Positions 38,783 through 47,720 are shown, counted from the stretch's first letter. The stretch: DNA of 64,000 nucleotides from Wolbachia endosymbiont (group B) of Parapoynx stratiotata (GCF_947250635.1 NZ_OX366335.1:124001-188000); one strand, 5' to 3'. Translations and numbers: made by a program. Notes: generated by a model from the letters alone, not told the origin.

Positions 38783-39082
38783 ATGGGTATTAACGATCAA
38801 GTAGTTTTTAAGATTTATAAGCCAACAAAAACTGCAACACAATCTGGCTTAGGTAATACAAAATTCTGGTACCTAAAAATTGAGCCTTGTTCTTACTATA
38901 TTGAACCTTTGATGGGTTGGGTTGGCTCAAAAGATCCCCAAAAACAGATTGTATTAAAGTTTGATTCTCTTGAAAAAGCAATATCTTACGCAAAGAAACA
39001 CAACACAAAGTACACAATTGAAATGCCAAAAGATGTTAAAAGACTGCCAAAATCTTATGCAAATAATTTCGTATCAAAGTAA
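38783..39082 (+). CDS. NADH dehydrogenase accessory subunit, NDUFS4 family
   Basis: 99 residues, matching the ETC complex I subunit (NDUFS4, 18 kDa) family: VFKIYKPTKTATQSG at the N-terminus, WYLKIEP, DPLMGW-type IEPLMGWVGSKDP, and a LKFDSLEKAISYAKKHNTKY segment. It is an accessory subunit of complex I found in alphaproteobacteria and mitochondria. ATG start. It is monocistronic. Confidence 0.9.
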   Translation: MGINDQVVFKIYKPTKTATQSGLGNTKFWYLKIEPCSYYIEPLMGWVGSKDPQKQIVLKFDSLEKAISYAKKHNTKYTIEMPKDVKRLPKSYANNFVSK

Positions 39083-39401
39083 GTTTTATCGTAGTGTGTT
39101 TATCTAAAAACCTAAACCTAATCGTTACTATGATTTTGCTAACACACTAAGGTCATTTAGATAGTCGAACCTGGCTAGCTAGTATCAAAGAGTTATTTTT
39201 TAGGTATTTCTCCGTAAGACTGCAAGTTTTTTTGGATTACTCAAATAACTTCATTCTGCTTGAAGAACTTTTATGTTGCTTTGCACTAAATTAATTTCAC
39301 GTTTTATTTGTGTTAGCTATTTATTTAGTGAGTGGACATGTAATTTTACCTTAAATAACCCTATAATAAAAACATAGTTATTGAGATAATACAGAAGGTT
39401 C
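39083..39401. other. intergenic region, nothing recognised
   Basis: 319 bases between convergent genes. No open frame with family features, repeat copy or clear terminator hairpin was noticed. Confidence 0.5.
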
Positions 39402-40286
39402 TCATGACAACCTCTGTATAGCTCTTAATTTTGCTGAACGCGCACGCGGATTTGCATTTATTTCTTCCGCACTTGCTTTAATCACTTTTTTGTTTAAAAG
39501 GGAGAATGTCTTGGTAGGTCCTGGTTCACACAAATCTTTAAAAAGGGTTTTAACTATACGATCTTCTAGAGAATGAAAGGTAACTACAATTAATTTGCCG
39601 TTTTCACTTAAAATCTCAGATGCAGCTTTAATACCCTTTTCAAGCTCTCCTAGCTCATCATTTACCCATATTCTGATTGCCTGAAATGTTCTAGTTGCAG
39701 GGTCAATCTTGCTTTTTCCACGAAACACTACAGAACGTACAATATCCGCAAGTTCAAATGTAGTTTTGATAATTTTCTTCTTCCGCGCATTTACTATCGC
39801 TCTTGCGATTTTACGAGAATGACGCTCACCCCCATAATTATATATAGTGTTCGCAATCTCTTCTTCACGTAAAGCGTTAACAAACGTCGAAGCATTCATA
39901 TGAGAATAGTTATCCATGCTCATGTTAAGTGGGCCATCACGTAGAAATGAGAATCCTCTATCTCCATTATCAAGCTGCATAGATGAAACTCCAACGTCGA
40001 AAACTATTCCATTGATACCTTTAATATTATTACTATCTAATAAATTTTTAATATTACTAAATTTCTCAATAAATAGATTTATTCTATCAGGGTATTTAAC
40101 GTTCAGATCATCATAAAATTTGGTAACTGTTTCATCCCTATCAATTGCATACACTTTGCAATCAGCGGATTCCAATATTGCTTTGCTATATCCTCCAGCT
40201 CCAAACGTGGCATCCACATATATACCACCACTGTGTGGTGACAATTGCAGTAGCATCTCTTTTAACAAAACTGGAATATGTGTCAT
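39402..40286 (-). CDS. rsmH: 16S rRNA m4C1402 methyltransferase RsmH (MraW)
   Basis: 294 residues. SAM-binding motif I is YVDATFGAGGYSKAIL (about 23-38). Further motifs are GIVFDVGVSSMQLDNGDRGFSF, RTFQAIRIWVNDELGEL and VVTFHSLEDRIVK. It ends with the family NPRARSAKLRA. In most bacteria it heads the dcw cell-division cluster; here it stands alone, as is usual for dispersed Wolbachia operons. ATG start. Confidence 0.97.
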   Translation of the reverse strand: MTHIPVLLKEMLLQLSPHSGGIYVDATFGAGGYSKAILESADCKVYAIDRDETVTKFYDDLNVKYPDRINLFIEKFSNIKNLLDSNNIKGINGIVFDVGVSSMQLDNGDRGFSFLRDGPLNMSMDNYSHMNASTFVNALREEEIANTIYNYGGERHSRKIARAIVNARKKKIIKTTFELADIVRSVVFRGKSKIDPATRTFQAIRIWVNDELGELEKGIKAASEILSENGKLIVVTFHSLEDRIVKTLFKDLCEPGPTKTFSLLNKKVIKASAEEINANPRARSAKLRAIQRLS

Positions 40287-40439
40287 ATCAAGAGACTTTG
40301 TGCACTTAAATTAAAATAACTTTCTCGCCAAAAAATATATGGAAATATATAGGTATAGTATAAGAATATTTAAATATAATCAACGATATAAAAATTTAAT
40401 AAGATAATATTATTAATATAACATTTACATAATTCACGT

Positions 40440-40467
40440 TTGAAAAAGTAAGTAATATTACTATAAT
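40440..40467 (+). promoter_or_regulatory. probable promoter of the ProP-like transporter gene
   Basis: TTGAAA (40440-40445), a 16-base spacer and TATAAT (40462-40467). The ribosome site GGAAGA at 40482-40487 then precedes the GTG start. Confidence 0.5.
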
Positions 40468-40491
40468 ATCAAACAAATTACGGAAGATTTC

Positions 40492-41703
40492 GTGCAACAA
40501 ATAACAAAAGTAATACTATCAAGTTTAATTTGTAACACTTTGTTGTGGTATGATCACATGCTTTTCAGCCATCTAATAAGCATAATCGGAGATGTGTTTT
40601 TTCCATCAGACGACAAATTAGTCAGCATACTTAAAGCTTTTGGAGTGTTTGCAGTGGGTTTCTTAATAAGACCAATTGGTGCTGCTATATTTGGCCACAT
40701 TGGAGATAAATATGGAAGAAGGATTGCTCTATTTCTCTCTATCATATTGATGACTCTATCAACCGTACTTATTGCATTTGTTCCAGGGTATCAGAACATT
40801 GGGGTACTCGCATCAGTACTGGTGGTATGTTTAAGATTATTGCAGGGTATATCTCTTGGAGGAGAGGCAGGAAATGCCCCATTTTTAATAGAGCATGCTC
40901 CTAAAAATAAAAGAGGATTCTTTGGCAGTATTGAAGTATTGAGCGCAATTCTTGGCTCAATATTAAGTCTTATAGTGGTGCTTATATGCAAAAAAGTATC
41001 CGATTTTGAATCTTGGGGATGGAGATTGCCTTTTATTTTCAGTTTTGTAATAGGATTAATCAGTATATATATGAGATATATACTCGATGAAAGCCCAGAA
41101 TATAAAAAGCAGGAAAAGCCACATGAATTACCGTTAAAAGAACTGTTAAATGGCTATAAAAAACCTTTTCTAATATCAATTGGAGTTGACATAGTTGAGA
41201 ATGCATCTCTTTACATATATTTAGTGTTTTTTAATCTACTTGCATCAACAATAAACACTCACTTTAATCACGCAGTAGAAATATTGAATCAGGTTGCACT
41301 TGGAGGATTGACTATACTATTTGCAATACTGTCTGATAAGATAGGAAGAGAGAAAGTCATGAAATTTGCATTTGTGACTTTTATAGTAGTAAGTTATCCA
41401 GTTTTTTCAATGATACTAAGTGGTAATAATTTGCTCACCATAATGGCGCACGTTCTTTTTATAATCCCAATAGCTGCTTCTCTTGGTCCTGTTAGCGCGT
41501 TTATGTGCGAATTATTCCCAATAAAGGTACGATACAGTGGATTTGGTTTATCAAGAAATATAGCTTCGGGATTTTTTGGTGGTCTTGCACCATTTATATG
41601 CACAACTATTATCAAAGTTACAGGACAAGGAACTTTAGCAAGTTTTTACATGATTTTCTGTGCACTAATTGGGTTAGTTGCTATATCACAAGTTAAGAGT
41701 TAG
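40492..41703 (+). CDS. MFS transporter, ProP/metabolite:H+ symporter type
   Basis: 403 residues with about 12 hydrophobic segments. It has the major facilitator signature between helices 2 and 3, GHIGDKYGRRIALFLS (about 64-79), and its echo ILSDKIGREKVM between helices 8 and 9. The helix-4/5 region RLLQGISLGGEAGNAPFL is typical of the proline/betaine (ProP) and metabolite-proton symporter group. Rickettsiales carry several such paralogues for host metabolites; the substrate cannot be told. GTG start supported by GGAAGA upstream. Confidence 0.9.
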   Translation: MQQITKVILSSLICNTLLWYDHMLFSHLISIIGDVFFPSDDKLVSILKAFGVFAVGFLIRPIGAAIFGHIGDKYGRRIALFLSIILMTLSTVLIAFVPGYQNIGVLASVLVVCLRLLQGISLGGEAGNAPFLIEHAPKNKRGFFGSIEVLSAILGSILSLIVVLICKKVSDFESWGWRLPFIFSFVIGLISIYMRYILDESPEYKKQEKPHELPLKELLNGYKKPFLISIGVDIVENASLYIYLVFFNLLASTINTHFNHAVEILNQVALGGLTILFAILSDKIGREKVMKFAFVTFIVVSYPVFSMILSGNNLLTIMAHVLFIIPIAASLGPVSAFMCELFPIKVRYSGFGLSRNIASGFFGGLAPFICTTIIKVTGQGTLASFYMIFCALIGLVAISQVKS

Positions 41704-41733
41704 ATTTTTTCAAAAACCAAGTGTTTAAAAAAT

Positions 41734-42525
41734 CTAATCGTAAGGTGGAAAATGCCAATTTTTAGGTGATAGTGTAAATATTTCAACTCCATCTTTTGTG
41801 ACTCCAAGCGTATGCTCAAACTGTGCGGAAAGTGAAAGATCACGTGTTGTCACTGTCCAGCCATCTAGCTTGCTGAGAAGAGTTTCATGTTTTCCAGCAT
41901 TGATCATTGGTTCTACCGTAAAAAACATGCCTTCTTTTAAGATAAGATCCTCACCTTCATCATAAAAATGTACAACATTTGGTGGAGCATGAAAAACCTT
42001 TCCTATGCCATGTCCACAATAATTGCGTACGATAGAATATCCAAAATCTTCAATATATTTTTCTATAGCAAATCCTATTTCATTTAACTTATTGCCGGGC
42101 TTAACTTGTTTTATCGCTTCCATTAGCGCATTGTAGGCAGCATTACACAAACGCTTTGCTTTTATTGAGGGTTTACCAGTCCAAAACATGCGACTTGTAT
42201 CACCATACCAGCCATTTAAAATCACTGTAACGTCAATATTTAAAATATCTCCATCTTTAAGAGGTTTATCATCAGGAATACCATGACATACAACAGCATT
42301 TTTCGAAGTACAAATTGATTTCGGATATCCCTTATAATTCAGTGGTGCTGGAATTGCACCTGCATTGATTATAAAATCATGACATAGATCATTTAATTCA
42401 TTAGTTGTTACGCCTACTTTGACGTATGGTGCAATGAAGTCAAGGGTTTCAGCTGCAAGCCTGCCAGTTTTACGCATAAAGTCAAAGTCTTCTTGTGAAT
42501 GTATAGTTATGTTCATATTTTCCAT
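41734..42525 (-). CDS. map: methionine aminopeptidase type I
   Basis: 263 residues. It removes initiator Met. The two-metal site is visible: D in LNIDVTVILNGWYGDTSRMF (two Asp), H in RNYCGHGIGKVFHAPPNV, and Glu in FFTVEPMINAG and SAQFEHTLGV. Length and motifs fit type Ia. ATG start (MENMNITI); a second ATG lies three codons in. Confidence 0.97.
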   Translation of the reverse strand: MENMNITIHSQEDFDFMRKTGRLAAETLDFIAPYVKVGVTTNELNDLCHDFIINAGAIPAPLNYKGYPKSICTSKNAVVCHGIPDDKPLKDGDILNIDVTVILNGWYGDTSRMFWTGKPSIKAKRLCNAAYNALMEAIKQVKPGNKLNEIGFAIEKYIEDFGYSIVRNYCGHGIGKVFHAPPNVVHFYDEGEDLILKEGMFFTVEPMINAGKHETLLSKLDGWTVTTRDLSLSAQFEHTLGVTKDGVEIFTLSPKNWHFPPYD

Positions 42526-42823
42526 TTCTTATTATAATTCACATCTTGCATAGTAGATAATGTCATTCCACTGCTTGACACATAATTGTACGAATATTGA
42601 ATGCAAAAGTACAAAAAATAGTGTCATCAGAATGCCTTTTTTTCCTGTCATCCCAGTGTCACGCACTGGGATGACAAGAGGAGAACTACTGGGATGACAA
42701 GGGGAGAGCTACTAAATGACATCTTCAATTTCTGTGTGTCAAGCACTGAAGAGGTCTCTCCTATTTTCTCTTGATGAATAAATCTAAGTAGAGTATAGTA
42801 AAAATGCATTTATGTAGCGATTA
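42526..42823. repeat. cluster of palindromic repeats
   Basis: Several repeat copies lie between map and cutA: GTCATTCCACTGCTTGACAC (about 42562), the perfect hairpin GTCATCCCAGTGTCACGCAC to GCACTGGGATGAC (about 42650-42674), two degenerate TACTGGGATGACAAG copies (42687, about 42703 onward), and GTGTGTCAAGCACTGAAG (about 42735). No gene. Confidence 0.75.
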
Positions 42824-43159
42824 ATGAGCAACTTAGTTTTAGTCTATATAACTTTTTCAAACCTGAAAGAGGCTAAGACTATTTCTGAAGAATTGTTAAA
42901 CGAGAAGTTAATTGTATGTGTAAATATATTTCCCGAAGTAAATTCTCTGTATTTATGGGAAGGTAAAATTAATAGTAATTGTGAAATAGTGGCAATTATG
43001 AAGAGCAGGAATGATCAGACTGATAAGATTGTAGAAAAAATCGAGGCAATGCATTCTTATGATCAACCAGCCGTTGTGATAATACCCATAGGAAAAGCGA
43101 ATAAATCTTTTACTAATTGGGTTAATAATGTTATTGATATAAACAATATTGGGGTGTAG
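42824..43159 (+). CDS. cutA: divalent-cation tolerance protein CutA
   Basis: 111 residues, trimeric CutA1 family, ferredoxin-like fold. Typical motifs are ITFSNLKEAKTISEELL, KLIVCVNIFPEVNSLYLWEGKI and the C-terminal HSYDQPAVVIIPI. Role in metal tolerance is by family only. The last ten bases overlap the 5' end of the downstream tRNA-Gln gene: the CDS stop TAG is bases 8-10 of the tRNA. Confidence 0.95.
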   Translation: MSNLVLVYITFSNLKEAKTISEELLNEKLIVCVNIFPEVNSLYLWEGKINSNCEIVAIMKSRNDQTDKIVEKIEAMHSYDQPAVVIIPIGKANKSFTNWVNNVIDINNIGV

Positions 43160-43221
43160 CCAAGTGGTAAGGCAGCGGTTTTTGATACCGCCACGCGAAG
43201 GTTCGAATCCTTCCACCCCAG
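43150..43221 (+). tRNA. tRNA-Gln (TTG)
   Basis: 72 bases. Acceptor TGGGGTG pairs with CACCCCA (7 bp), then a G discriminator. D-arm region AGCCAAGTGGTAAGGC; anticodon arm GCGGT-TTTTGAT-ACCGC with anticodon TTG; T arm AAGGTTCGAATCCTT. No encoded CCA. Its first ten bases are shared with the end of cutA. Confidence 0.95.
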
Positions 43222-43233
43222 CTTTATTGAAGT

Positions 43234-43788
43234 GTGCGTGAAATGATATCACTTTTTTATAAATTAAGGTTATTTAATTACATACTGGGCAGTTTGAAAG
43301 ATATAGTTGTCAAGCTATTTCTTTTCACTCTGTATCTTTATACATCGAGCATTATGCTCATGTTTCTCACCAATGGCTTTTGGTATACTGTAGAGTTTAG
43401 CTCTTTCAAAAATGCATTTTACCATTTGTATCAATATTTAAAATGGTATTATGAAAATAGAGATGATTTGGGTTATGGAGTTTCTATTAGAATATTAGTA
43501 GCGTTTCTTACTCCGCATTTTCTCTACAAATTATTTTCTGGCACAGGCTGGAAGTCTTTTTTCAAGGAGAAGATAGTTCAGATACTCAGCACAAGAAGAA
43601 AAATGAGTAATAAACCAAATGGCAGTAGTTATGGTTATAGTAATAAGAACAGTTACGGTAACAATAATCTTCAAGAGGCAGAACGGAAAGTGAATATGAT
43701 AAAGCAGCTATTAATCCAAGATATAGATGAAGCTATAGAAAAAAGATTAAATGATATTTTTCTTGGTGAGAGGGGTAAACCTCATTAA
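43234..43788 (+). CDS. hypothetical membrane protein
   Basis: 184 residues, not recognised. Hydrophobic segments at about 23-48 and 88-103 suggest two membrane helices. The C-terminal half is polar, with an Asn/Ser/Gly/Tyr-rich stretch (SSYGYSNKNSYGNNN, about 131-145) and a charged helix. GTG at 43234 or ATG at 43243 could start it. It begins 12 bases after tRNA-Gln and may be co-transcribed with cutA and the tRNA. It overlaps the convergent gene by four bases. Confidence 0.72.
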   Translation: MREMISLFYKLRLFNYILGSLKDIVVKLFLFTLYLYTSSIMLMFLTNGFWYTVEFSSFKNAFYHLYQYLKWYYENRDDLGYGVSIRILVAFLTPHFLYKLFSGTGWKSFFKEKIVQILSTRRKMSNKPNGSSYGYSNKNSYGNNNLQEAERKVNMIKQLLIQDIDEAIEKRLNDIFLGERGKPH

Positions 43789-44075
43789 AAGGGCTTTATC
43801 TTTTTTAGAATTGGCTGTATTTTATTTTTTATGTATAACGGATCATAGTCAGCCAGTATACATGTTTCAACAAAATCTTGACTGAAGTCTGATAGCCAGG
43901 AAATTGCTTTACGTTTCTCTATCAAGCTTTCTGTTTTTTTACAGTTACTTGCTGCATCAATCATTGCCTGTGATATCACTGATTGCCACAGTATGCAGTA
44001 CCTTTGTATATCATCTAAAGTGCTATTTGCTTCGTGATGGTAAAAAAATTCTTTGAAATTGAAGTTATTTGACAT
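43785..44075 (-). CDS. small conserved-looking hypothetical protein
   Basis: 96 residues, mostly helical and without membrane segments. Features include YCILWQSVISQAMIDAASN, then a KRKAISWLSDFSQDF segment and CILADYDP. I do not recognise the family. ATG start at 44075. Tail-to-tail overlap of four bases with the membrane protein at 43234-43788. Confidence 0.65.
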   Translation of the reverse strand: MSNNFNFKEFFYHHEANSTLDDIQRYCILWQSVISQAMIDAASNCKKTESLIEKRKAISWLSDFSQDFVETCILADYDPLYIKNKIQPILKKIKPF

Positions 44076-44589
44076 TATGTACCTCTTTAAGTTGAAAATT
44101 AGAATTTGAAGTAGTGCGAAAGTTGTCTTGCTGAAGCGAGTAGCCTTTATGACAGTCAGACCGGGTTTTGTATGAGCTATAAATGTTTAAGAAATTCTCT
44201 AGAAGCATCTGGATCGGTAGAGCCGGGTAGCAAAATAAGGTAGACGAGAAAAGACAACTATAGAAAAAAATGATCAATGCGCAACACTGGAAAATTGATT
44301 ACAAATAAGACAACATTTTCGATCAAAAACCAGTGTCTGAGCACTGGCATTATAAAGAAACCTATGTCAGCTACTTGCATGACACCGATTTCTCTCTTAT
44401 ACTTTTTTTGTCTATCTTATTTTATCACTCTGCTGAACAGATAATTCTCGCTAATAAGCTTTTTACTGAGTTTTTGTTATTGAGCTTGCACAGATCAAAG
44501 ACAAGTTTTGAGTCAAAAATACCCTTAATATTATAATAAGGGGCTGGTAAAATGTGTCTAGTAAGTTTTCTTCTCTATGCAACTGCACC
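44076..44589. other. intergenic region holding an inverted-repeat element
   Basis: 514 bases without a supported gene. The centre (44222-44438) is the inverted-repeat element listed separately. Short open frames on both strands here are products of repeat sequence. The flanks show nothing recognisable. Confidence 0.6.
44222..44438. repeat. MITE-like element with inverted arms enclosing a palindromic repeat
   Basis: Left arm GGGTAGCAAAATAAGGTAGA and onward (44225-44265); right arm, in reverse, GTTCAGCAGAGTGATAAAAT AAGATAGAC (44404-44438). The arms are imperfect inverted repeats of about 35 bases. Inside lies a repeat hairpin CCAGTGTCTGAGCACTGG (44331-44348). No coding capacity. The same arms occur at 47108-47474, and one arm alone at 15701-15747. 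Confidence 0.7.
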
Positions 44590-45786
44590 TCAAGCTAATA
44601 ATGGACCATCAGGCGTATTACCAATTACATTGATCTGGTTTAATATTTTATTAGTGGGGTAAAAATAATTTTTTATAAACTCCTTATATATAGCTGTTAA
44701 TTTATGTATATCGTCTATTGATACGCATTCATTTACCTGATGTGCGGTTTTGTTGATCATACCAAATTCAATTACTGGACAAATATCCTTAATAAACGCA
44801 GCATCAGATGTGCCACCATTTGTACTCAGCACAGCATCAATGCCGGTCATTTTATTTATCGCATCAAGCATAATATCAGTATTTCTATCAGGAGTAGAGA
44901 GAAAAACGTTTCTGCTGCTTTGCATAGAAAGTTTATAATCGTTAGTTACACTAGAGCATATTTCATCAATCAGCTTATATAAGCCGTCAAGCGTCTGTAT
45001 GTTGTTATATCGAATATTGAAACCTGCTGCTATTGAGCTAGGTATTAGATTATTAGTATTATTTCCAACGTCGATAGTAGTAATTTCGCAATGTGAAGGC
45101 TGAAAATATTTGTTACCACTATCAAAAGTAGTATCTTTTATCTTACTTAATACCGATATCATTTTATATATTGGATTATCTGCTAGATCTGGGTAGGCAA
45201 CGTGCCCTTGTTTACCATGGCAAATCAATTTAAATGTTGCAGAACCTCTTCTACCTATTTTTACTGTATCACCTAATTTCTCACTACTAGTTGGTTCGCC
45301 AACTACACAAAAATCTATCTTTTTTTGCTTACTTTTCATCCATTCCAAAACTTCCTTTGTTCCATGTTCTTCCGCGCTTTCTTCAGCACTGGTAATCAAT
45401 GCACTGATTGAACCACTGAATCGAAACTTACCTGCAACTGAATCTACCATAGCAGCAATAAATGCGGCTATTCCACTTTTCATATCAGCTGCTCCTCTTC
45501 CATATAGCATTCCATCTCTAATTTCTGGCTTAAATGGATCAGATATCCAATCTTTTAACTCACCTGGTGGTACAACATCAACATGTCCAGCAAAACACAA
45601 GTTTGGTACTCCATTTATATATTTCGCATAAAGATTTTTAACTTTATCACCAAACTCTAAAATCTCACATTCAAAACCACTTTTCTTGAGAATGGCTGCT
45701 ATATGCTCTATTGCCCCATCGTCTTTTGGTGTTATACTTTTAAAAGAAATTAATTTCTTAGTTAGTTCTACAGGGTCAATCTTCAT
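44590..45786 (-). CDS. dapE: succinyl-diaminopimelate desuccinylase
   Basis: 398 residues, an M20 metallohydrolase. Metal ligands are seen in LCFAGHVDVVPPGE (His, Asp), GRGAADMKSG (bridging Asp), SAEESAEEHGTKE (catalytic and ligand Glu) and VVGEPTSSEKLGD. The C-terminal ligand His lies in NKTAHQVNECV. It makes LL-diaminopimelate for the lipid II/peptidoglycan-like path that Wolbachia keeps; argD at 7700-8869 is the probable preceding step. The C-terminus is about 15-20 residues longer than usual. Confidence 0.96.
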   Translation of the reverse strand: MKIDPVELTKKLISFKSITPKDDGAIEHIAAILKKSGFECEILEFGDKVKNLYAKYINGVPNLCFAGHVDVVPPGELKDWISDPFKPEIRDGMLYGRGAADMKSGIAAFIAAMVDSVAGKFRFSGSISALITSAEESAEEHGTKEVLEWMKSKQKKIDFCVVGEPTSSEKLGDTVKIGRRGSATFKLICHGKQGHVAYPDLADNPIYKMISVLSKIKDTTFDSGNKYFQPSHCEITTIDVGNNTNNLIPSSIAAGFNIRYNNIQTLDGLYKLIDEICSSVTNDYKLSMQSSRNVFLSTPDRNTDIMLDAINKMTGIDAVLSTNGGTSDAAFIKDICPVIEFGMINKTAHQVNECVSIDDIHKLTAIYKEFIKNYFYPTNKILNQINVIGNTPDGPLLA

Positions 45787-45828
45787 ATCAATCTTGAAAT
45801 ACTAACATTACCGTATTGTAAACATTCT

Positions 45829-47094
45829 ATGCGATATTTAAAACAAATATTACAGCACACAGAACAAGTTCTTATTAGGGAAGTAACAGTACTTGCTGAT
45901 AATATCTATGAAATATGTAGACAATACGGAAATGACATTTTTCTGATTGCAGATGAAAATACAGCAAAACTTTTAAACAAAAACATACTTAATAAAGTTT
46001 CTCATTTAATTATTCCAGCCAAACCTGTCATTCCAGCGCGTGACTATGATGGATCGCAGTGTCACGCTACTTGGATGACACCAAATAGACTGAACAGAGC
46101 TGCTTCTCTCCAAGCTGTAAACCTAGTTAGAAATAAAGCAAAAGATAGTGACTTAATGGTTGCATTTGGCAGTGGCACTGTTAATGATATCTGTAAGTAC
46201 GCAAGCTATTTAGAAGGCAAAGATTACATATCCTTTCCAACAGCTGCTTCCATGAATGGATATAGCTCTGCAAACGCTTCAATATTAGTTGATGGATATA
46301 AAAAATCGTTCGGAGCACATCTTCCAAAGGCAATATACATTGATACCGATATAATTGCCAACGCACCACCACGACTCACATTAAGTGGATTTGCAGATTT
46401 CATCTGCCGTTCAACAGTACAAGCCGATTGGCTATTATCTCATCTATTACTTGGCACAGAATATAATGAACTTCCCTTTAAACTTGTTCGCAATCTGGAG
46501 GAAATTTTGCTCAGAGAACACTTGGCACTTGCTAAAAAAGATAAAAGAGTAGTTTTATTACTTATGGAAGCCTTATTGATTTCAGGACTCGGAATGGTGA
46601 TGTCAAAAGGCAGTTACTCTGCAAGTCAAGGAGAACATATGATAGCTCATGCAATTGAGATGGTAACACAGGATTATTCCTCCTCGTTACATGGGGAAAA
46701 AATTGCTGTGACAACGATTACCATGGCTAACTTGCAAGAGGAGATATTGTCAATACGAAACCCGATTACCAAACCGATCACTTTAGATGTAAAACATATA
46801 ACTCAGTGCTTTGGTAATACCGAATTTATAAAAATTCTAAAGCAGAAGCAAATGATGCAGCAAAAAATTCAAGAGATTATTTGCAAAGAATGGAGTAACA
46901 TTTCTAGTTTAATTAAGCAAAATTTACTATCTGCAAAACACCTGCAGAAAGTATTTGAAGATCTATCAATTCCGTACTTACCGGAGCATCTTAATTGGAA
47001 CAAAGAGCAATATTGCAAGGTAGTCAATCTTACATTTGCAACAAGAGATAGATTCACCTTTCTTGACCTGGCTGGTTGTATAGAAAAAAGTTAG
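45829..47094 (+). CDS. glycerol-1-phosphate dehydrogenase family protein (AraM-like)
   Basis: 421 residues, iron/zinc-dependent alcohol-dehydrogenase-like fold. The dinucleotide site is MVAFGSGTVNDICKYAS (about 104-120), then FPTAASMNGYSSANAS; metal-site regions are SGFADFICRSTVQADWLL (catalytic Asp) and EHMIAHAIEM and SSLHGEKIAV (His). It would reduce dihydroxyacetone phosphate to a glycerol phosphate; the exact product is uncertain. About residues 66-84 (VIPARDYDGSQCHATWM) are encoded by a palindromic element inserted in frame, just before the nucleotide-binding loop. ATG start, divergent from dapE. Confidence 0.87.
   Translation: MRYLKQILQHTEQVLIREVTVLADNIYEICRQYGNDIFLIADENTAKLLNKNILNKVSHLIIPAKPVIPARDYDGSQCHATWMTPNRLNRAASLQAVNLVRNKAKDSDLMVAFGSGTVNDICKYASYLEGKDYISFPTAASMNGYSSANASILVDGYKKSFGAHLPKAIYIDTDIIANAPPRLTLSGFADFICRSTVQADWLLSHLLLGTEYNELPFKLVRNLEEILLREHLALAKKDKRVVLLLMEALLISGLGMVMSKGSYSASQGEHMIAHAIEMVTQDYSSSLHGEKIAVTTITMANLQEEILSIRNPITKPITLDVKHITQCFGNTEFIKILKQKQMMQQKIQEIICKEWSNISSLIKQNLLSAKHLQKVFEDLSIPYLPEHLNWNKEQYCKVVNLTFATRDRFTFLDLAGCIEKS
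46025..46080 (+). repeat. palindromic element inserted in frame in the araM-like gene
   Basis: The bases CTGTCATTCCAGCGCGTGAC, then GGATCGCAGTGTCACGCTAC and TTGGATGACA, match the repeat family found in intergenic regions of this window. The frame stays open through it. Confidence 0.85.
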
Positions 47095-47648
47095 ATTTTG
47101 TGTATTCGTTCAGTAGGGTAGCAAAATAAGATAGACAAAAACACAGTAACAAATGGTGTCATGCAAGTAGCTATCCAGCCTTTCTTAACAACAAAAACTT
47201 AGCATGACTTTTGTGCTCAAAAAACTTCTGGATTCCAGAATCAAGTGCTGGAATGACATGGTGAAATATTATTCAAGTAGCCTCTGTCCCAGTACCTATT
47301 CGGTGTCATTCAAGTCAACTCTTTTCTTGTCATCCCAGTGCCTAGACACTGGGATCCAGAAAACTTCACTTTAAATGAGTGCATTAGATTGTCTTTATAT
47401 AGATGCCAGTGTCAGCTACTCGGATGAAATTCATTTAGTTGTCTTTTCTCATCTACCTTACCACTTTCTTGAACGGATACCATTAGCCATTCCCCTGAAT
47501 AGATACAACAAATGTTGTATCTTTATCACTTCACATACATTATTCCATATACTATATGAACAACTGAAAAAAAACTTCAGTTAATTGACAATGAATCACG
47601 TTATTTTGTCAAATGCGCTGCTATCGCCAAACCATAGCTTAGCTTGAG
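47095..47648. other. intergenic region of nested repeats
   Basis: About 550 bases with no supported gene. 47108-47474 is an inverted-repeat element (listed separately) filled with palindromic repeat copies. The rest, up to the tRNA, shows no open frame of interest. A 69-codon frame at 47375-47584 is repeat-derived and is rejected. Confidence 0.65.
47108..47474. repeat. MITE-like element with inverted arms, larger copy
   Basis: Left arm GTTCAGTAGGGTAGCAAAAT AAGATAGAC (47108-47138); right arm, in reverse, GTTCAAGAAAGTGGTAAGGTAGATGAG and onward (47437-47474). The interior has four or five palindromic repeats, among them CATCCCAGTGCCTAGACACTGGGATCCAG near 47331-47359. It is longer than the 44222 copy because of the extra internal repeats. 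Confidence 0.7.
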
Positions 47649-47720
47649 TGGCTGAGGAGGGATTTGAACCCCCGACCAAGAGATTATGATCCTCCTGCTC
47701 TACCACTGAGCTACTCAGCC
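47649..47720 (-). tRNA. tRNA with CAT anticodon (Met or lysidine-type Ile2)
   Basis: 72 bases on the minus strand. Acceptor GGCTGAG pairs with CTCAGCC, discriminator A. D arm GCTCAGTGGTAGAGC; anticodon loop ATCATAA (CAT); T arm GGGGGTTCAAATCCCTC. The TCATAATC...TTGGTCG context resembles tRNA-Ile2 of other bacteria more than elongator Met, so modification by TilS is likely, but this needs a model-based call. It is not an initiator. Its first ten bases are shared with the 3' end of purB (stop TAG = tRNA bases 8-10). Confidence 0.9.

Noticed and set aside
44065..44277. 70-codon frame on the minus strand
   Set aside because: Overlaps the start of the 43785-44075 gene and runs into the arm of a repeat element; no family features.
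47375..47584. 69-codon frame on the plus strand
   Set aside because: Made of palindromic repeat and inverted-arm sequence; no ribosome site.
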